Positions 44,611 through 58,537 of a stretch of 64,000 nucleotides of DNA are shown one piece after another. The stretch spans positions 3,105,001-3,169,000 of the forward strand of contig OU612066.1 of the NCBI GenBank assembly GCA_914767715.1, given 5' to 3'. The notes under the pieces are model-generated. The model was given only the letters and a program-made list of their open reading frames with translations. It searched no databases and was not told the DNA's origin. The position numbers were made by a program, and so were the translations under genes. Source of the DNA: Membranipora membranacea (lineage: Eukaryota > Bryozoa > Gymnolaemata > Cheilostomatida > Membraniporidae). How positions within the stretch are numbered: the first letter of the stretch is position 1; the number at the start of each line of letters is the position of its first letter.

Positions 44611-47425
44611 GTGTCACTGGTAATGGGCGATTAATGCCTGTTTCAGTTTCTGGCAGCTTGCTGCACACCCACGATTAGGAGGTCCTCTATGGCCTCACCT
44701 CTAGGATGCATTCTAGACTTCTAGATTGTAACACACTCTCAGTACGAGGACTTCGGCCAACTTGCGTCCCTATTTAGGTGCAACCCACCCTCTGTTTTGT
44801 CATAAACAGGGGGGCAATGACAACCACAAGAAAGCAAGGGAGACAATCAGCTTGCAAACATATGCCATGCCAGGACATGAAACATGCTCACCCAAATGCT
44901 TGGTGGCAGACTAGTTGGCTATCAGTAAAGTTTAGATATCATATTGATAACAAAAGGGTGATCTGGTTCGATAACTAGGAAGCTTTCTCTGAATCAGTCA
45001 AAGACATGTCATTGTGCTTCTTTAACCACCCAAGGACTGAATACTTTATTATGTGTCACCAAGTCTATATGTGGTGGGACCACAAATATAATAATATATA
45101 TTATTATTATATTGTTAAGTCTATGGGTTAGACTAACATGTTTAACTACAGGCTGTTCAAAAGCATAACATTTCAAATTGGTTTCTATAGACCTCTGATC
45201 ACTCCATCCTTTTTTAGTTGATTGTAACGAGTTGATTTTCTAAGCTTTTTTATATTATGTTCAGCTCATTTCTGCTTCTATGGTTCAAAAAGACATTGTT
45301 CGTTTCACCGTATTTGTCCATTCTTCCTAGGATTTCTTGCAGACGCATTAGCAGCAAACTAAAGTAAACCAACATTTACTAATCTCACTTAGCCGATTCC
45401 CTTTATTTTTTGTTCGGATCTCAAAGTGGCCATTATCATTTACTAAAGATCAGTTAGCTAGATACAAAAAATCTACTAGCATGTACTGCCCTGCAAAATC
45501 TTACAATGCCAGAATCGTCCAGGCTACATCAACCGAGGTACATGGACTTTGAACTTATAAGAACAAAATAGAATGAGCCACAAAGTCAGCAGTTAGTCTT
45601 GTGACGATGAAACGCTGCGCAACTATTATGTGACCATGAGGTAATCAATTCAAAGCCTATCTGATGTAAGATTTTTGCATTTGAGTACAATATAGATTCA
45701 AGTTCATAGTGTGTCTTTCCAAGGAGTAGCAATTACTCCTTGGTCCTACATATTTTACTCAGGGCGTTTCAGCAATGTATTAACCCATTACACTGCAGCC
45801 TTGTCAAACACCTATATCTTGTTCATATCTTGTTCATATTAGTAGGGATTGAAATTCAACCAAATAAACCTGGTATTTACGTATAAATATATATGCGGTA
45901 GCTTTTGCGTGGGTTTAACGGGCAGGCAATTCCGATAAGCAGCTTGCCATAATTAGTTGCTGTTTAATAACTCTTGCCCGACCCTGAACAAGAGATGGTG
46001 TTCTATCCAACTTCAGACTCAGACAAAGACCAAACAACTTCCTTCTTTAATTTGATAGTGTATTCTTCAGCTTCTCTATACATGATAATGATAAATATAC
46101 ACAAAAGTCTTAGATACCCGTTGGACATTGCACCAGGCATCGAGAAAGTTGTTGATAGTTTAGCCAGTTGTTATGTCAGAGATATGGAAACCACCTCATA
46201 TATAATTAGTAGGAAGCTGATCAGCACTGCTGCAGGCTCCCACTGCTAGGTGGTTGTAGCCTTAAAGTTGCGTTTATTAGAAAAATGACATCCATTATCA
46301 CCCACACTCCCATAGTGGAGATATGGTCAAAACAAAATACCATCCCGGGCAGAATTTTAAGTAGAGAGTATGGAGCCGTTAAAGACGGAATTCTGTCCCA
46401 AACTCCTTGATCTAAGTCAATCACGATGAGACAACTCAAAAGTGTCGATTAACTCATTTTCAAAATCAAATCCAGGGGTGACACTGAGCCCATAAGGATA
46501 ATACTATTTAGTGGGCGGTGATTATATCAAATCAGAGATTAATAACCAGTAGGCTACAGCAATGAAGAAGTAGTTTTGTGTCTTGTAATTTATACAAAGA
46601 TTTGAGTTGTCCACTTCTTGCTATGAAAATGTTTATTCAAGGTTAAATTGATAGTACCTTACTGCTGTTTATCTACTATACTGCTCAATCTAGAGTTAAA
46701 ATACTCTTCATATCAAGATCAACATAGAACATATTGATTTAACATATCTTAAATTTAGTTTACACTAAATATCCGAATCGAGTTGGACAAGGAGTAAACC
46801 GAGTTTGATTCGTTTATCTGTAGTTCAAAATACGCAATTTTGAGATTGATTTTCATTCTCAAGATTATAGCCTACAGGCCATGTATGATTGTCATACAGT
46901 AGATTGGTAGTAAGAAAAGTAAGCTATGAAGGGGCGCCCAAAAATTAATAGGTACAGAACCCAACTAAGTACTGTATCATTATGTATATTGCCCTTTACA
47001 ATCAGCTCGAGATAATAATTTCAGAATCAAGATCAATCCATTATCATCTCAAGTTGACTGCCTTCAACTTGAGTTGTCTCATCTCGAGATGTCACTATGG
47101 GCCGCCGTATCTCTACAACAAGTCTTATGAGCCTTCCCGCATCTGTCGCTAGCGACAAGTCAAGGTGTCCTTTCAGAACTGATAAACAAATTGGAATGCA
47201 AAATTAGTGGTATTGTTTCCAGCTGAGGCGCCATATTTAAAATTAGTTGAAGTTACAGAAGAGCACCACTTGTTCTGTATAAGGGCAGTAGATATGCTTT
47301 TAGGTTTTCAATCAATCATGCTACAGTGGGCCTTCACTATTCTGCATATTTACCTATTAGAATTATAGATAGTAGTATTAAGTTTGAGTTCCTTGTTATC
47401 ACAGCTGGAAAGAGGTTAGGGGCAG
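44611..47425. other. Gene-poor stretch
   Basis: This is AT-rich sequence with no convincing exon. Beyond the hairpin at 45719-45743 there is an AT-only palindromic tract near 45086-45115. The plus-strand frame at 45974-46249 has no family resemblance or splice support and is not called. Confidence 0.5.
45719..45743. repeat. Hairpin repeat, family CCAAGGAGTAAC, copy 3
   Basis: CCAAGGAGTA-gcaat-TACTCCTTGG forms a perfect 10-bp-arm hairpin. Confidence 0.8.
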
Positions 47426-47990
47426 GTTACCAGTGGTGTCAGCCAATGGTCAGCTCTCCAGGGAGCTGATACCACAGATGATTCAGCCGGGTTACCACGG
47501 GATTTGAATGCCATGTACGATTGGTCAACACAATGGGGCATGTCTTTTAACAGTAAAAGTGTGTGCATATGCAGATTGGGCTGAAGTCCCCAAAATTAAA
47601 CTTCACTCAAGGAGCGGAACAAATCCCTACATCAGACTGTATGACTTATCTTGGTGTACACATTAAATCCGATATGAAATGGAATAAGCATATATCCAAG
47701 ATTACCGCTAAAACTAACCGCTCCCTAGGAGTGCTACGAAGGAGCCTCAATGGCGCTACAGTCTTAAACCCAAAATAACTGTGTGTAAAACAACTGTAAG
47801 GCCCTTTCTTGAATATGCCTCTCAGGTGTGGTCACTTGACAACATTGGGCTTGTGAATACTATAGAAAACGTACAACAACAAGCTGTGAGATGGCCTTAT
47901 TGTCTTGCAAGGCTTGACAGTGTTGCTGATTGCATGTCCATTAACCCTGTTCTTTCTTCGATGACAGGCGCCGTGAATAAGATATATTGA
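47426..47990 (+). pseudogene. Dead LINE reverse-transcriptase fragment
   Basis: In three frames one can read VTSGVSQWSAL (compare the LINE motif VTSGVPQGSVLGP), DLNAMYDWSTQWGMSFN, YLGVHIKSDMKWNKHI and TTVRPFLEYASQVW, in the order found in Jockey/CR1-type non-LTR reverse transcriptases. The region between the first two motifs is shortened and the catalytic FADD box is missing. Frameshifts occur near 47,553 and 47,778. It is an old 5'-truncated fragment on the plus strand. Confidence 0.82.
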
Positions 47991-50900
47991 TGCAAAGGAA
48001 AACTGAAGCAGGTCTGTTTGAAGTTCAGCTAATTAAAGCTCTGGTTCGACACGCTGTACTATCCATAGGATTGGGAAACTTTTAGTAAGGCTACGGATTG
48101 GGCAAGGTGCTACACACACCTATTAATAGCTAGGCCTATTCCTTTCAATAACAATACAATTTGGGTCTGCTTTGCCTTCTTATTGTTCAACTTGAATTTA
48201 ACCAATCACGATTTAGTAATATAATTTAGCCCCGCCTTTTTCACAAATAACAAAGGAATAGCTGGCCGTACTATGGCTACGACCTGGCCGTACTATGGCT
48301 ACGGATAGAACCAACATGTTGGTTAGCCCATCTGGGGCATCTGGCAGAACTAACCTAGCTATTCTATGCATCTGGCAGAGCTAAAAGTGCCCCAATCTTG
48401 TGGAGAATACGGCGTGTTTAGCCACAGCTTTACTCATACCAGGTTCGGTTCCAATATCAGTGGTAAAGTTATTAGCCACCAACATAATGTTAACCAATGG
48501 AGATTTAGCTTTTACAACAAGATACGTGATGGCGTGGAAGTATACTTTGATGCAAACCCCCCCCCCTAACCATATATGTCTCAGACTAACCATACATGTA
48601 CACACCACTGGTGGGCTATCGGAAAATTTTAATGATCACTCCTGATTACTCTTGGTCTCTGCAACAGGCTCACTGTTCAGTTTATTTATAATTTTCACTT
48701 TTCCTTATGTCATAATGATAAAAAAAATATTCTTTGTAACCTGATTACTGATCACCAGCTCTATAGGGAAAAATTACCCGACATTGCCACTGACAACACT
48801 TAGGCTTCTTGCTACCGCAACAGATGTAACATCAACACTTATATACCATGACCAAAATTATGTATTATTTATGCCCGTTGCCACAGGCTAGGCAAATAGG
48901 ATTAATGGAGTATGTATGTATGTATCACCAATGAACGGGAGAGGGAGTTCATTGGTATCACATGCCTTCGGCAGTGAGAGTGCAAGCCCACAGCAGGCAA
49001 GGCCTCAACCACTGAACTTGAACGATCTACAGAACGTATGTGATTGGTATAGTGGTAGTGCCAAGAAGGGCAGCCAGATAGAGTATTGGCAACACTATCC
49101 AATAAATGTGTTGGCTCTAATCAAAGCCAACATACATGGGCTGGCTATAATACTAGTATGTATAGATAGATGGGCTTTGGATGGCAACACATACACGCTC
49201 TTCAATCAGGCCAATATGCAAATGCAATCACTTAAAACTATGTACCTGCTCACATTATGATAGCTTGTCCGAAGTAACCTGCCATACAATAACTGCCCTC
49301 ACATTCCGTTCAGCAGCTGTAGACATTTGTCTTTTGCTTGATTTTAGGACAAGAGAAAAGCAAACCGACCATGATGCCTGTCTAATTTATTGAGTTTGAC
49401 TCGCCAGAATAATATACTAATTGTTCATTGGCTAATGTAGTATTTCCACAGTTCTAATTGGTGGGATTAATTTGCTGTACATGTCAGGTGGATTTGTTCT
49501 CCTCTTGGAAACATGAGAACATAGCTGTAACTGAATGTCAAATTGTAACCCTGTTTTGTAAATATTCATCTATCCATTTCTTGGCCATTGTTAGGAAGTT
49601 AAATTAATGTGTTCAAGCAATAGCAAACTCACCATGCATTTTTTTGCAGAAAGAGGGTAACTTGTGACCGTCTGCAGACTAGCAAATTATAATGAGCAGA
49701 GCTTATGGCGTAAATATACATGCAGGAACGAGGGAGCCAGATATAGTTTTGAATGTGGATGTAGCTCATTGAATATACTGCTTGGCCGGACGCACCCGGA
49801 CTTAGCATTGTCTAAATTAAGTGGGCATGCTAACAATGAATGGGGCACAGACATGTCTTTTTCACTTTGGTAAGGATAAAGGACTTTAACAATTAATATA
49901 ATTCGCAGGTGATGGTAATTGCCTATGTGAATGATCTGTATGACAACAAAACACACAGCTGAATATTGTCACTATCTCTTAGTAGTAGTAGTTTAGTATG
50001 TTTGATTAGTTTTAATCAAGTGCTTTACTTTTACAGCATTATGCGTAACTTGATCAGGGGGACCAAAGCGCTGAACAAATACTTTCTATGCACTATATTT
50101 GTGTACCTTGTACCTAATAAGGTCTGTTGGCTCTGAGGGTCGACCAGTTTTGCCTCGTGGAATTTGAACAGGAGTGCTGGATTTAATAAAGAAGATTGTT
50201 AAAACAATCAGTCAAAAACAATTATGATCTGTGCATTTGTAACAATATTCTATTGTCATCACACTTTCATTGCTATGCTAGAAAATCTTGATTATGATAT
50301 GTTATGCTATTCATACTTCATTGTTGAAAATAGTTTCTTACACCTGTACTTGCTGCTAAACGTTGCCAATTATTTAGATGCTAGTCCTCTGAGCCTTGAA
50401 TATCTTTGTGGCAGAGGTAGATATGCTCTTATGCTATTGAATCAAGGTTCAAATAGTAGGGAGTATACAAGATCGTGCTTCAGATCAATGACCTTGTTAG
50501 TACAATACTGACAGAGAGTGCCGGTATACTATGTCATATCTTCCACATCACAGGTTTAAACTCAATTGCATGATAAGAAGAATTGTTATTCTGTAGCAAT
50601 TTACTGTGTATGGCGGCCAGATTGGATCTCAAGGTCATATGACATAAAACTTGATGATGTCAGAAGATTCTGTCTAGATCATAACCCAATTATCTAACTC
50701 AATTGTATGACAGGAACTGTTAATTGGCAGCAGTTTACACATGAAATAAACAAGCAATTTTTAGATTTCAAATTTTGATGCTGCAAAGTTGAAAACAAGA
50801 AGTGATTGATATTTTAACTTAGAATCTATAAGATTTGCTAAGTGAAGGAGGTGGCTCTAACCAGTTCACTAGCGCACTCTCAGCATATTTATTAATTTAA

Positions 50901-52070
50901 TGGAACATTCCTGCACACCACTTGCAGTGAACATTTCACTAAAATAGCTGACGACGATAATCACCCCTTGAACTCTCGTATTAAATTAAACACGAACAGA
51001 ACATCTGCTCGTAGAGCAAAAATAGATAAATATAGGCCATCCAAGTGTAGAACAACCAAAAGACAAAATACCTTTTTTGAATTTTATATGCGATTTTTAA
51101 CTAATGCAGCTCAGACTCCTTTTATTTTTTCCATGTATGTGCCGTACATTCGATGCTATCAACCTATCACAGGATGGATATTAGAATTTAGGCAATAAAC
51201 AAACTGCAAACTTCGAACAAACTATTATGCTTTGGTAAGGATACAATTAATGAAGTTTTACTGTTCTTTGAAAGCAAAAATATTTCAATCATTTCTAGCT
51301 GACTTTGTTCTTCGAAATAGTTAAGCTTCTGTATTTGATTTGCATCCTCAGGGCAAAGTTTTTCTTACGCAGCTGTGCCCATGACAACAAATAACTACTC
51401 ATTTAACAGACATTAGTTAGGAGATTTGAATGGAATCAGGACTAACATCAATAGGTATTCGATATTCAAGTATCAATTAAAAGGAAAATAAGTCACTTTA
51501 GGCTTTAGTTTCTCGCACACATGCGGGTTGTTTGCTAGAATTGATGTATTGTATTTTTCGAGTAAAATTTGTGTCACTAGTAGTATGCTTACCTGTAAAT
51601 ATGAGAGCACTACATTGTTAATCATTTGATTGAATGTCTAGACAGAGAGACATTGCGACGACACAAACCAACACAATTATGAGATTATGTTGACTTAATC
51701 ATGTCACCACTTAATCATGTCAACACTATGTTTCCATGGGTCGAATGACATTCACATCCTATCCAATGGATTTGGCTTGTTATGTAATCAAAACACAATA
51801 CAATAACAATAGGATCCGAACAAATTCGGTTTGTGAATGCGAACAACCTACTGAAATTGAAATTGAATAGCTTAATTGTTTCCATGTGCCGAGAAAAAGG
51901 GCTAAAATCGTGTATATGCGCATTTGTACGGAGCATGGAAAAATAGCTCAAGCGCCTGTGTTTAAAAACAATTTTAATTAGCCCGTAACCACTCATAATG
52001 AAAGCTTGAAAGACAGCTAAACCTACTACAAGGGGTCCCAGCAATGGGCCATGTAAGGTCAGTAACCCTA
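47991..52070. other. Gene-poor stretch
   Basis: No supported gene is seen. It contains a 22-bp-period tandem duplication (CTGGCCGTACTATGGCTACG at 48262 and 48284), and a dispersed-repeat copy near 50,555-50,740. The longest frame (48916-49260, plus) has no recognised domain and is not called. Confidence 0.5.
50555..50740 (-). repeat. Dispersed repeat R, minus copy
   Basis: The reverse complement shares ATCATGCAATTGAGTT, CAGTAAAT, ATGACCT and TGACATCATCAA blocks, in the same order, with the plus-strand copy at 62805-62950. A partial tandem of the same block occurs inside it. Confidence 0.65.
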
Positions 52071-52755
52071 AAGGTGTGGCTACATGTCACGATGTAATCA
52101 CAGGCCGATGGCATGTCTAGACATGCTAGGCCGATCTCACACTGCTACACAGGCCTATGAGTTAGTACTCGATGGTTTAGTGAGTTATAGTGGGGTAATA
52201 AATCAGGTGCCTATATTGACCAATTAACTCCCTCAGTTCAATCGATTGACCAATGATATTTAATGGGCGTGTTAACAAATGACCGGATATGTCATATTAA
52301 ATCCGGGTCTTTGTCACTTAGAATCTTCACCAAATAAAATTTCATTCTTCTGTAAAATTGATTTTCCTATGCTATACTATGGATGTCATGTCAGGACAGC
52401 TTCCATTTCCAAGTGATACAGCTATTACCTTCCATATTTTCACTACAGCACCACTCCTATCTTTGTAGTTATGGTCTTTTTTATCATAAATAGGAGGATG
52501 TGATTTAACTACAGATATTATCAACTCCTCCATTTTTGATAGCCTGTCACAATTTGATAGATGACGTGTTTAACCGCGTAATTATTTAAGCAAGCAATCA
52601 ACAACCAATCAGCATAGAGGATCGTCTAGATCACTCGGGCAAAAGACCAACAAGTTGGATGTCCACTTAACACGAGTAATCACTCGTGCAGATCCACCGA
52701 TTAACCACTCGTGACCCCAAATCGATGTAAAAATCGTGACATGTAGCCACACCTT
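52071..52755. mobile_element. Inverted-repeat DNA transposon (non-autonomous), copy 1
   Basis: A 685-bp element has perfect terminal inverted repeats of about 23 bp, beginning AAGGTGTGGCTACATGTCAC on both ends. It is internally near-identical over its length to the copy at 61865-62558. Right-hand flank is TTAA and left-hand CTAA, suggesting TTAA target use. It has no transposase ORF. Inner sub-terminal repeats contain CACTCGTG. Confidence 0.92.
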
Positions 52756-54246
52756 AACACGTACGCTGTGTTTCATAGGGTGGCAATGGTGGATTGGAAT
52801 GTGCTGTGGGATTGTTGATTGTTCCAGCCCCCAGCACCCTCGGGTGTATACCTCTCCTAGCCCGCAACCACACATATTATGAAAGGAAACACATGATAAC
52901 ACTCTCTGAGAAGAATGCTGTGTGTACAGCCTCTGCTTACAGCTGAAATTGCTAGCGTAATGAATTACGTTGTGTTAAACATTGTCCAGCTCATATCTCA
53001 ATTTTTACTTATGAATCCCTATGCTCAGTACCAAGATCTGCACATATTTTGGTAACCTTCCCTTTATCATAATAGGTGGATTGCATTTGAGTATTCATAG
53101 ATCAGTTTCTTGCTAAAATCTGTAATCAAAGGGTAACCCAAGTCTGTCTATTGGCAAGCCCTTGGGCTAACCAAACCCATGACCTCCAACGCATGCGCGC
53201 TAAGCGACTGACAATTTTAATGTATGCCACCAACTCTTAAATCCATCTTATTCTTGGTAGCATGCTTCTGCATCAAATAATAGAAGCAAATAAAATATAA
53301 TCTATTTTAGCCACAATTTCAATATTGAAAGATGCATACTCGTTTTTGTCGACTAAATAAGCCATCATAAAATCTTTCCGAACCCACAGAGTCAGAAAAT
53401 TGTGGAGGCATGTGTCATATGAGATTGTAATAATAATAATAACCATTCAATTCAAGGTTACACTAGCTTGATATGCACTTCTAGGAGCTTGGCTTGGGAG
53501 GCTCTACTGGTCGTGAAGCCAGTCAATTGAAGAGTATAAAACTCATGCACTCTCCCGATAATCAGACGTTTGACAAAGGTAAAAAAACCTATATGCACAT
53601 GGAAATTACAACTAAACTATACATGAATAAAAAATCTTGTTGAAATATTACACATTGAAATAAGATGGGGAAACCAATCAAGACCCATTGTGCCTAAGAC
53701 TTATTTCCACATTTGATGTTGAATGATGATATTTTCTGCTAAACTACTGAATTCGAATCAGCACCATTGATAATTTATTTCATGATCAGAATATTTTGTA
53801 AAATGTAGTATTAACAATTTATAATCTTTGGTATTAACAGTATTAGGCTACCTGTAGAGGATTATAATTGTACTTATTGCATTTGAGACAGGATTATTGT
53901 GCCTCATACATCAATTGAATTGAAAGCTTGTTATAGAAGAGGCTTTGTAAAGACAAAGAGAGTATAGCAAAGGCTAAGGTCTCTGGTTTATTGCGCATAA
54001 CCTTCAGAAAAGACAGATAATTCATAATAATGTATTATCTGATATTCAATCAGACTTTCATTTCAAAAGAATTTCACATGTTTTCAGAAATGACCATCCT
54101 CCTGCCCTAATTGCAAAATAACTTATATGTTACATATGATATAAACCATATTCAATTGTCTTTTTTTTTGTAATAAGTAAATATAATATAACTACAACTA
54201 CAATGGAAGTGAAAAAATTAAAATAAAAGTTGGTCTTGGAACTCAC
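52756..54246. other. Stretch without supported gene
   Basis: Any exons downstream of the signal-peptide exon at 54247-54331 should lie here or further left, but no clear one was found by eye. Confidence 0.4.
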
Positions 54247-54331
54247 CATATATGTTGAATTTGTCCGTAGCTGTTGAAAGCACAAAACAGCAGTGTAATG
54301 TAAAATATATCAGGTAGTAAGACACACGCAT
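54247..54331 (-). CDS. Signal-peptide first exon of an unidentified gene
   Basis: An ATG at 54329-54331 opens MRVSYYLIYFTLHCCFVLST, a basic start followed by a hydrophobic core typical of a secretory signal, then ATDKFNIY and a strong donor G|GTGAGT (phase 1). The downstream exons were not found, so function is unknown. Confidence 0.55.
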
Positions 54332-57300
54332 TGTCAGCGTGATTCGCCAAGCTTATGTTCTTGCAACACTCAAAAGACTGCAGTCTAACTTTAGCTCAAC
54401 AGTGAGCTTATTTATGTATCTGACTGCATTGGTTGCAAGCTTGCTTATGGCAATATTCAAGGCGAGTAGTGATTTTTATATTGCTCAATTTTCATACACC
54501 TTTACGTTAGCCTTGTCACTCGCCCAGCCCTTTTGTTTTGGGGATCCCCCCAAACCAAATAATTAGCCGCACAGATCTGTGCCTTTCTTTGCGACATATA
54601 GACTTCAATGGCGATTAACCCACCTGCGATAACTTGAGCAGTTGTTGTCCGATTTGGACATTTGAGCTATCATTCGAAGGGTTTTTCAATGGGTCATTGT
54701 ACATTTTGTCTTTCATGAGGGTTGACCCAAAATTTTTATCACTTTTGGGGGAAAAAGGGTATTTTTAGGGTAAAAAAACATGCCTTTAACCCACCTGATT
54801 TAATTTCTTTCCTGTGGAACTTATCACTATGGATGTTTCTCAGATGGTAGAAAACATATTTATCTTCTGTACATTTTTAATCTTATGCCATCTGATATAA
54901 TATTAAAGGGGTGAGAGGCTTTCATAGTTGAGTAACATCCATTTTTCATGATAAATTTTCTAGCCATTATTTGGGCAATGATAATTTATATTGTAGCACG
55001 CCTGCCTATCGAATGCATTATATGCTGTAATTGAAGCGGTGTGTTAATTCATGGCCCATTGAGCACTTGTTGATCCTTGTTGGTCCTTGATCACACTTGC
55101 AGAGCATGCTAGATGCAGCTAGTAACTGCCTATTTTGAAAGACTGTCCAGTGGTGATAATCATTCTACAGTATTTAGGCCGGCTGCTCAGGGAAGAACTT
55201 AAATTGCTCCAGCAATCACTGATACTGGATAGGGAAGTTGCTATAAATTGAGAACAATCGTATTCTGACTTGCTGACATAGATTGAATCGGATTTTATGA
55301 ACTAGGAAGTATGTATGTTTTGTATGGGATGGCTCTTCTTACTAAATACAGTACACCACCGGGCAATCATATCGAGTCTCATGATGATCTCAGATCAGCG
55401 GAGGATGTACCAATTGCAGGGTAAGTACAATGACAAACTGAATCAAATGTTAGGGCAGTCGAATCGCAGGCCTACTATTAAATTGTATTTTAATATAGAA
55501 GTTACCTCAATTAAACATTTATTGATAGTCATCATTCTTTACATGAGCATCGACACCATATAATATGATGTATCCAACTGAGAAGTGAAGCTGTTGCTGC
55601 CAGATCGCAATTTCGCATGTATGTAGAGAACAAACATAAACAGGTTCAGATCCTGCCTTTTTCACAGTGACAGTGCCACTCATAAGCTCTAGTCTAAATA
55701 CAAAGTTGCTAAAAGGATGCTTATCCATTTTATGAGCCTTAACAAATCAATTTGTTTTTTTTTACTGGTATGAACTTGTAGCGGTAGTGTCCATCTTGTT
55801 GTTATTAAGGGCATTGACATCTCCCGGGCATCCATGCTATGATGAACATATCGTTGCTCTCTTCATGGTTAGTTACATTTTCTTGCTTTTTTTTTCCATT
55901 TTTAAATGTTATGATGATGGGTATTTCATATATCTTTAGGCTGAGGACATGAGGCTCGGAAGAACTTCAGGCGCAGCTGCAATCACTAAAAATTTCCGAT
56001 ACACTCGGCCTTGCATATAAGGGTATGTAATCAAACTACAAAGCAGAAAACTTCTGTAGAGGTATTTTCTCCTGCAACATATCTTTTCACATTTGAAATT
56101 GGTCTCCATTATAGGATTATTTTGATTTAACTTGTAACACAGTTCTCTGGATTTTATAGAGAGACCAGGTTAATGGGAACATTGTAATGCTGGTAATTTT
56201 AGAAAAAGTGGCAATGGCTGAATACTGTTTACCACTCCTTTCCAATTTAACTATTGTGATCACCTACATCTGTGGGATGCAGATAGCGGTGTTCTATCCA
56301 GATTTCAACTTGATCCCTGCTGTAGATTGATGTTGTTTACTCTAGTGGAGAAATTGGCTTTGCGTCTGAATATTTCTAAAACCATTTATGCGAATTCGTT
56401 TTTGTTTCTATCAGCAATTGAAAAACTTTATTTACATTTCATGAAGCCCTGACACCATTCGTAAATAAGTATTGGTTATCGTCTGCGGGTGGAAAAATCA
56501 TCAGGCATTTGTTTTTTGTGATCAAACTCATCTACGATCCGGTGCTTGTTAATTGGATCTAACATGACATAGATAAACCTCTGTTAAATCCCGACTAAAG
56601 CTCCCTTATCAGTAATTTGTGGACAGAGGAATTAAAAAAAATTTAATCCAGTTTCCGTTGTACCATGAAAAAAAGCCACAGAGCTATATCTGTCTCAGAG
56701 AAGAGAAAATCACAATTATTTTTGAATGATATACATAAATAAAAGAGCCCTCAGGTCTATTTCTGTTAATTAGGGGAGAGTTTGTTGGCATCCTTTGATC
56801 GTTTTCCAATAACAGTTTGGCTATTACAGTTCAACAGGAATCATGCTGAGATAATATAGTAAATATTTGACTTTCTTTTCATGGTGGTTGAGCAATTTAA
56901 TAATACCTCTCTGTCAAATAGACACACTATCTATTTTTTTTTTGCAGCTACTAAGATTATAAGAAGTTAGGTCTGGGTATTATTTAACTTTGGGTGCTTC
57001 ACTTACTATTGTTGAGATTTATAAATAACTTGACAGACCGCTGGGGAGATTTCTATCATGTTGAAAGCGAGAGGACACGCACACGAAAACTGTGTGTAGT
57101 CCAATGGTCAATGCCCGTGAGAATTTTTTCTGCACATCTTTTGAATGAACTGGTGAGGTAATTCCTTGTATGATGTTGTTTTTTATAGATTGAGATTTTA
57201 GTGGACATCTTATATGACTGGACCTATTGCGTTTTGAAAAAACAGTACTGTGCAAGAGCCGAGATCGATTACTCTATCGCCTAAACAAAGCCTTTATAGT

Positions 57301-58122
57301 GCTTCCCGATGAATGACTTCATCTCAAGATGCTGCTCGAACGACCCCTATGCCTGGCTCTGTTTTTTTGCAAGTGGCCATACTTTTGTTGCATAAAAGAC
57401 ACTTCTTCAAGGGATTAGGCTGTGTTTTCTTTGCTCGATGTTAGCTGTCCTACAAAACTTGCTCAATGAAAATATGAAAATGGTTTTGCAACTTATTATA
57501 TTACCATGACTTCCTTATTAGCAGGTACTGCCAGTTATTGAGCTAAACTTTCTCTTGAAGTATATAAATATATATGTATATATATAGTTTTTTATCCATA
57601 TTCAATATTCTATTTTCTCCATATTCAGCAAATAAATCTTAGTATTATAGAGTCAGACAACGATATTCTCGAGTTTTGATTCAGATTTAGTTTTGTCATG
57701 TTAACTCTAGAACAAGATTAATCCAATTGACTGCATTCCTGTTGCTCCCTTCCACTGGTAACGGCGCAGGCCTGCAAAGCCTGCGGCGTGACCAGTGGAT
57801 TGGGATCGACTTGGAATGCAGGCAAATGGACCAAGCTTGGTCTATGTCAACCCTGATGATAGGAGTTGGTGATATGAGGGATTATCATTTGTCATGTAGT
57901 TTAGATTTACCACGAGGTTTGGCATGTTAGTCTGACTAGACAAGGGGAAAGGGGGTCAGTATTTTTGATACCGTATACCTATGACTGGCCTGCCACTAAT
58001 TGTTTGCTGCTAGGCTGTGCGTTTTCTTTAGCCACAACCTTGGCTGGAATCAAGGCAACACTGTCACCGGGTAGGAAGACAGTTTGATTCTGTTTTGTCC
58101 CATTGAAGATTGGTATCTTAGC
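54332..58122. other. Stretch without supported gene
   Basis: The composition is AT-rich with poly-T runs and a TATATA tract near 57560-57590. No frame shows domain similarity or convincing splice sites. Confidence 0.5.
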
Positions 58123-58537
58123 AGAGACTATAGATATCTATATCTATATCTATAGTCTCTGATCTTAGTTTAATGGTCACTGCTTGCTCATAGTATCATC
58201 AGAGACTATAGATATTAGTCTCTGGTATCATACCACAGTTTGCCAGACAAAAGCAAACATTTCTCAATGTCACCAATCTTTGGTACTGATTTTAGTAACT
58301 CTTGAAGATGCTGCGATACAACAAACATCATTTCCTTGAATACATTGCCTGCAATCAGAAACCACAACTTAACCACATAGGCAGTAGACATCATGCTTGC
58401 GGTCTGGTAATTGATAAAACTGGTAGTAAATGTTTGATGAACTATCATTCAATATCTACAAGCAAGACATGGTGTGATATCATTAGGGAATAAATTTGTA
58501 TTACGTCCAGAGACTATAGATAATATCTATAGTCTCT
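58123..58537. repeat. Cluster of three AGAGACTATAGAT hairpins
   Basis: Hairpins with arms AGAGACTATAGATAT (58123-58160), AGAGACTA (58201-58223) and AGAGACTATAGATA (58509-58537) lie in the same 415 bp. They look like solo ends or footprints of one foldback family; the outermost two could be the termini of a single element. Confidence 0.8.

Noticed and set aside
47563-47990. Two plus-strand ORFs as genes
   Set aside because: They are frameshifted pieces of a LINE reverse transcriptase without the catalytic box.
48916-49260. 114-residue plus-strand ORF
   Set aside because: No domain, no splice partners and no supporting codon pattern; could be chance in an AT-rich region.
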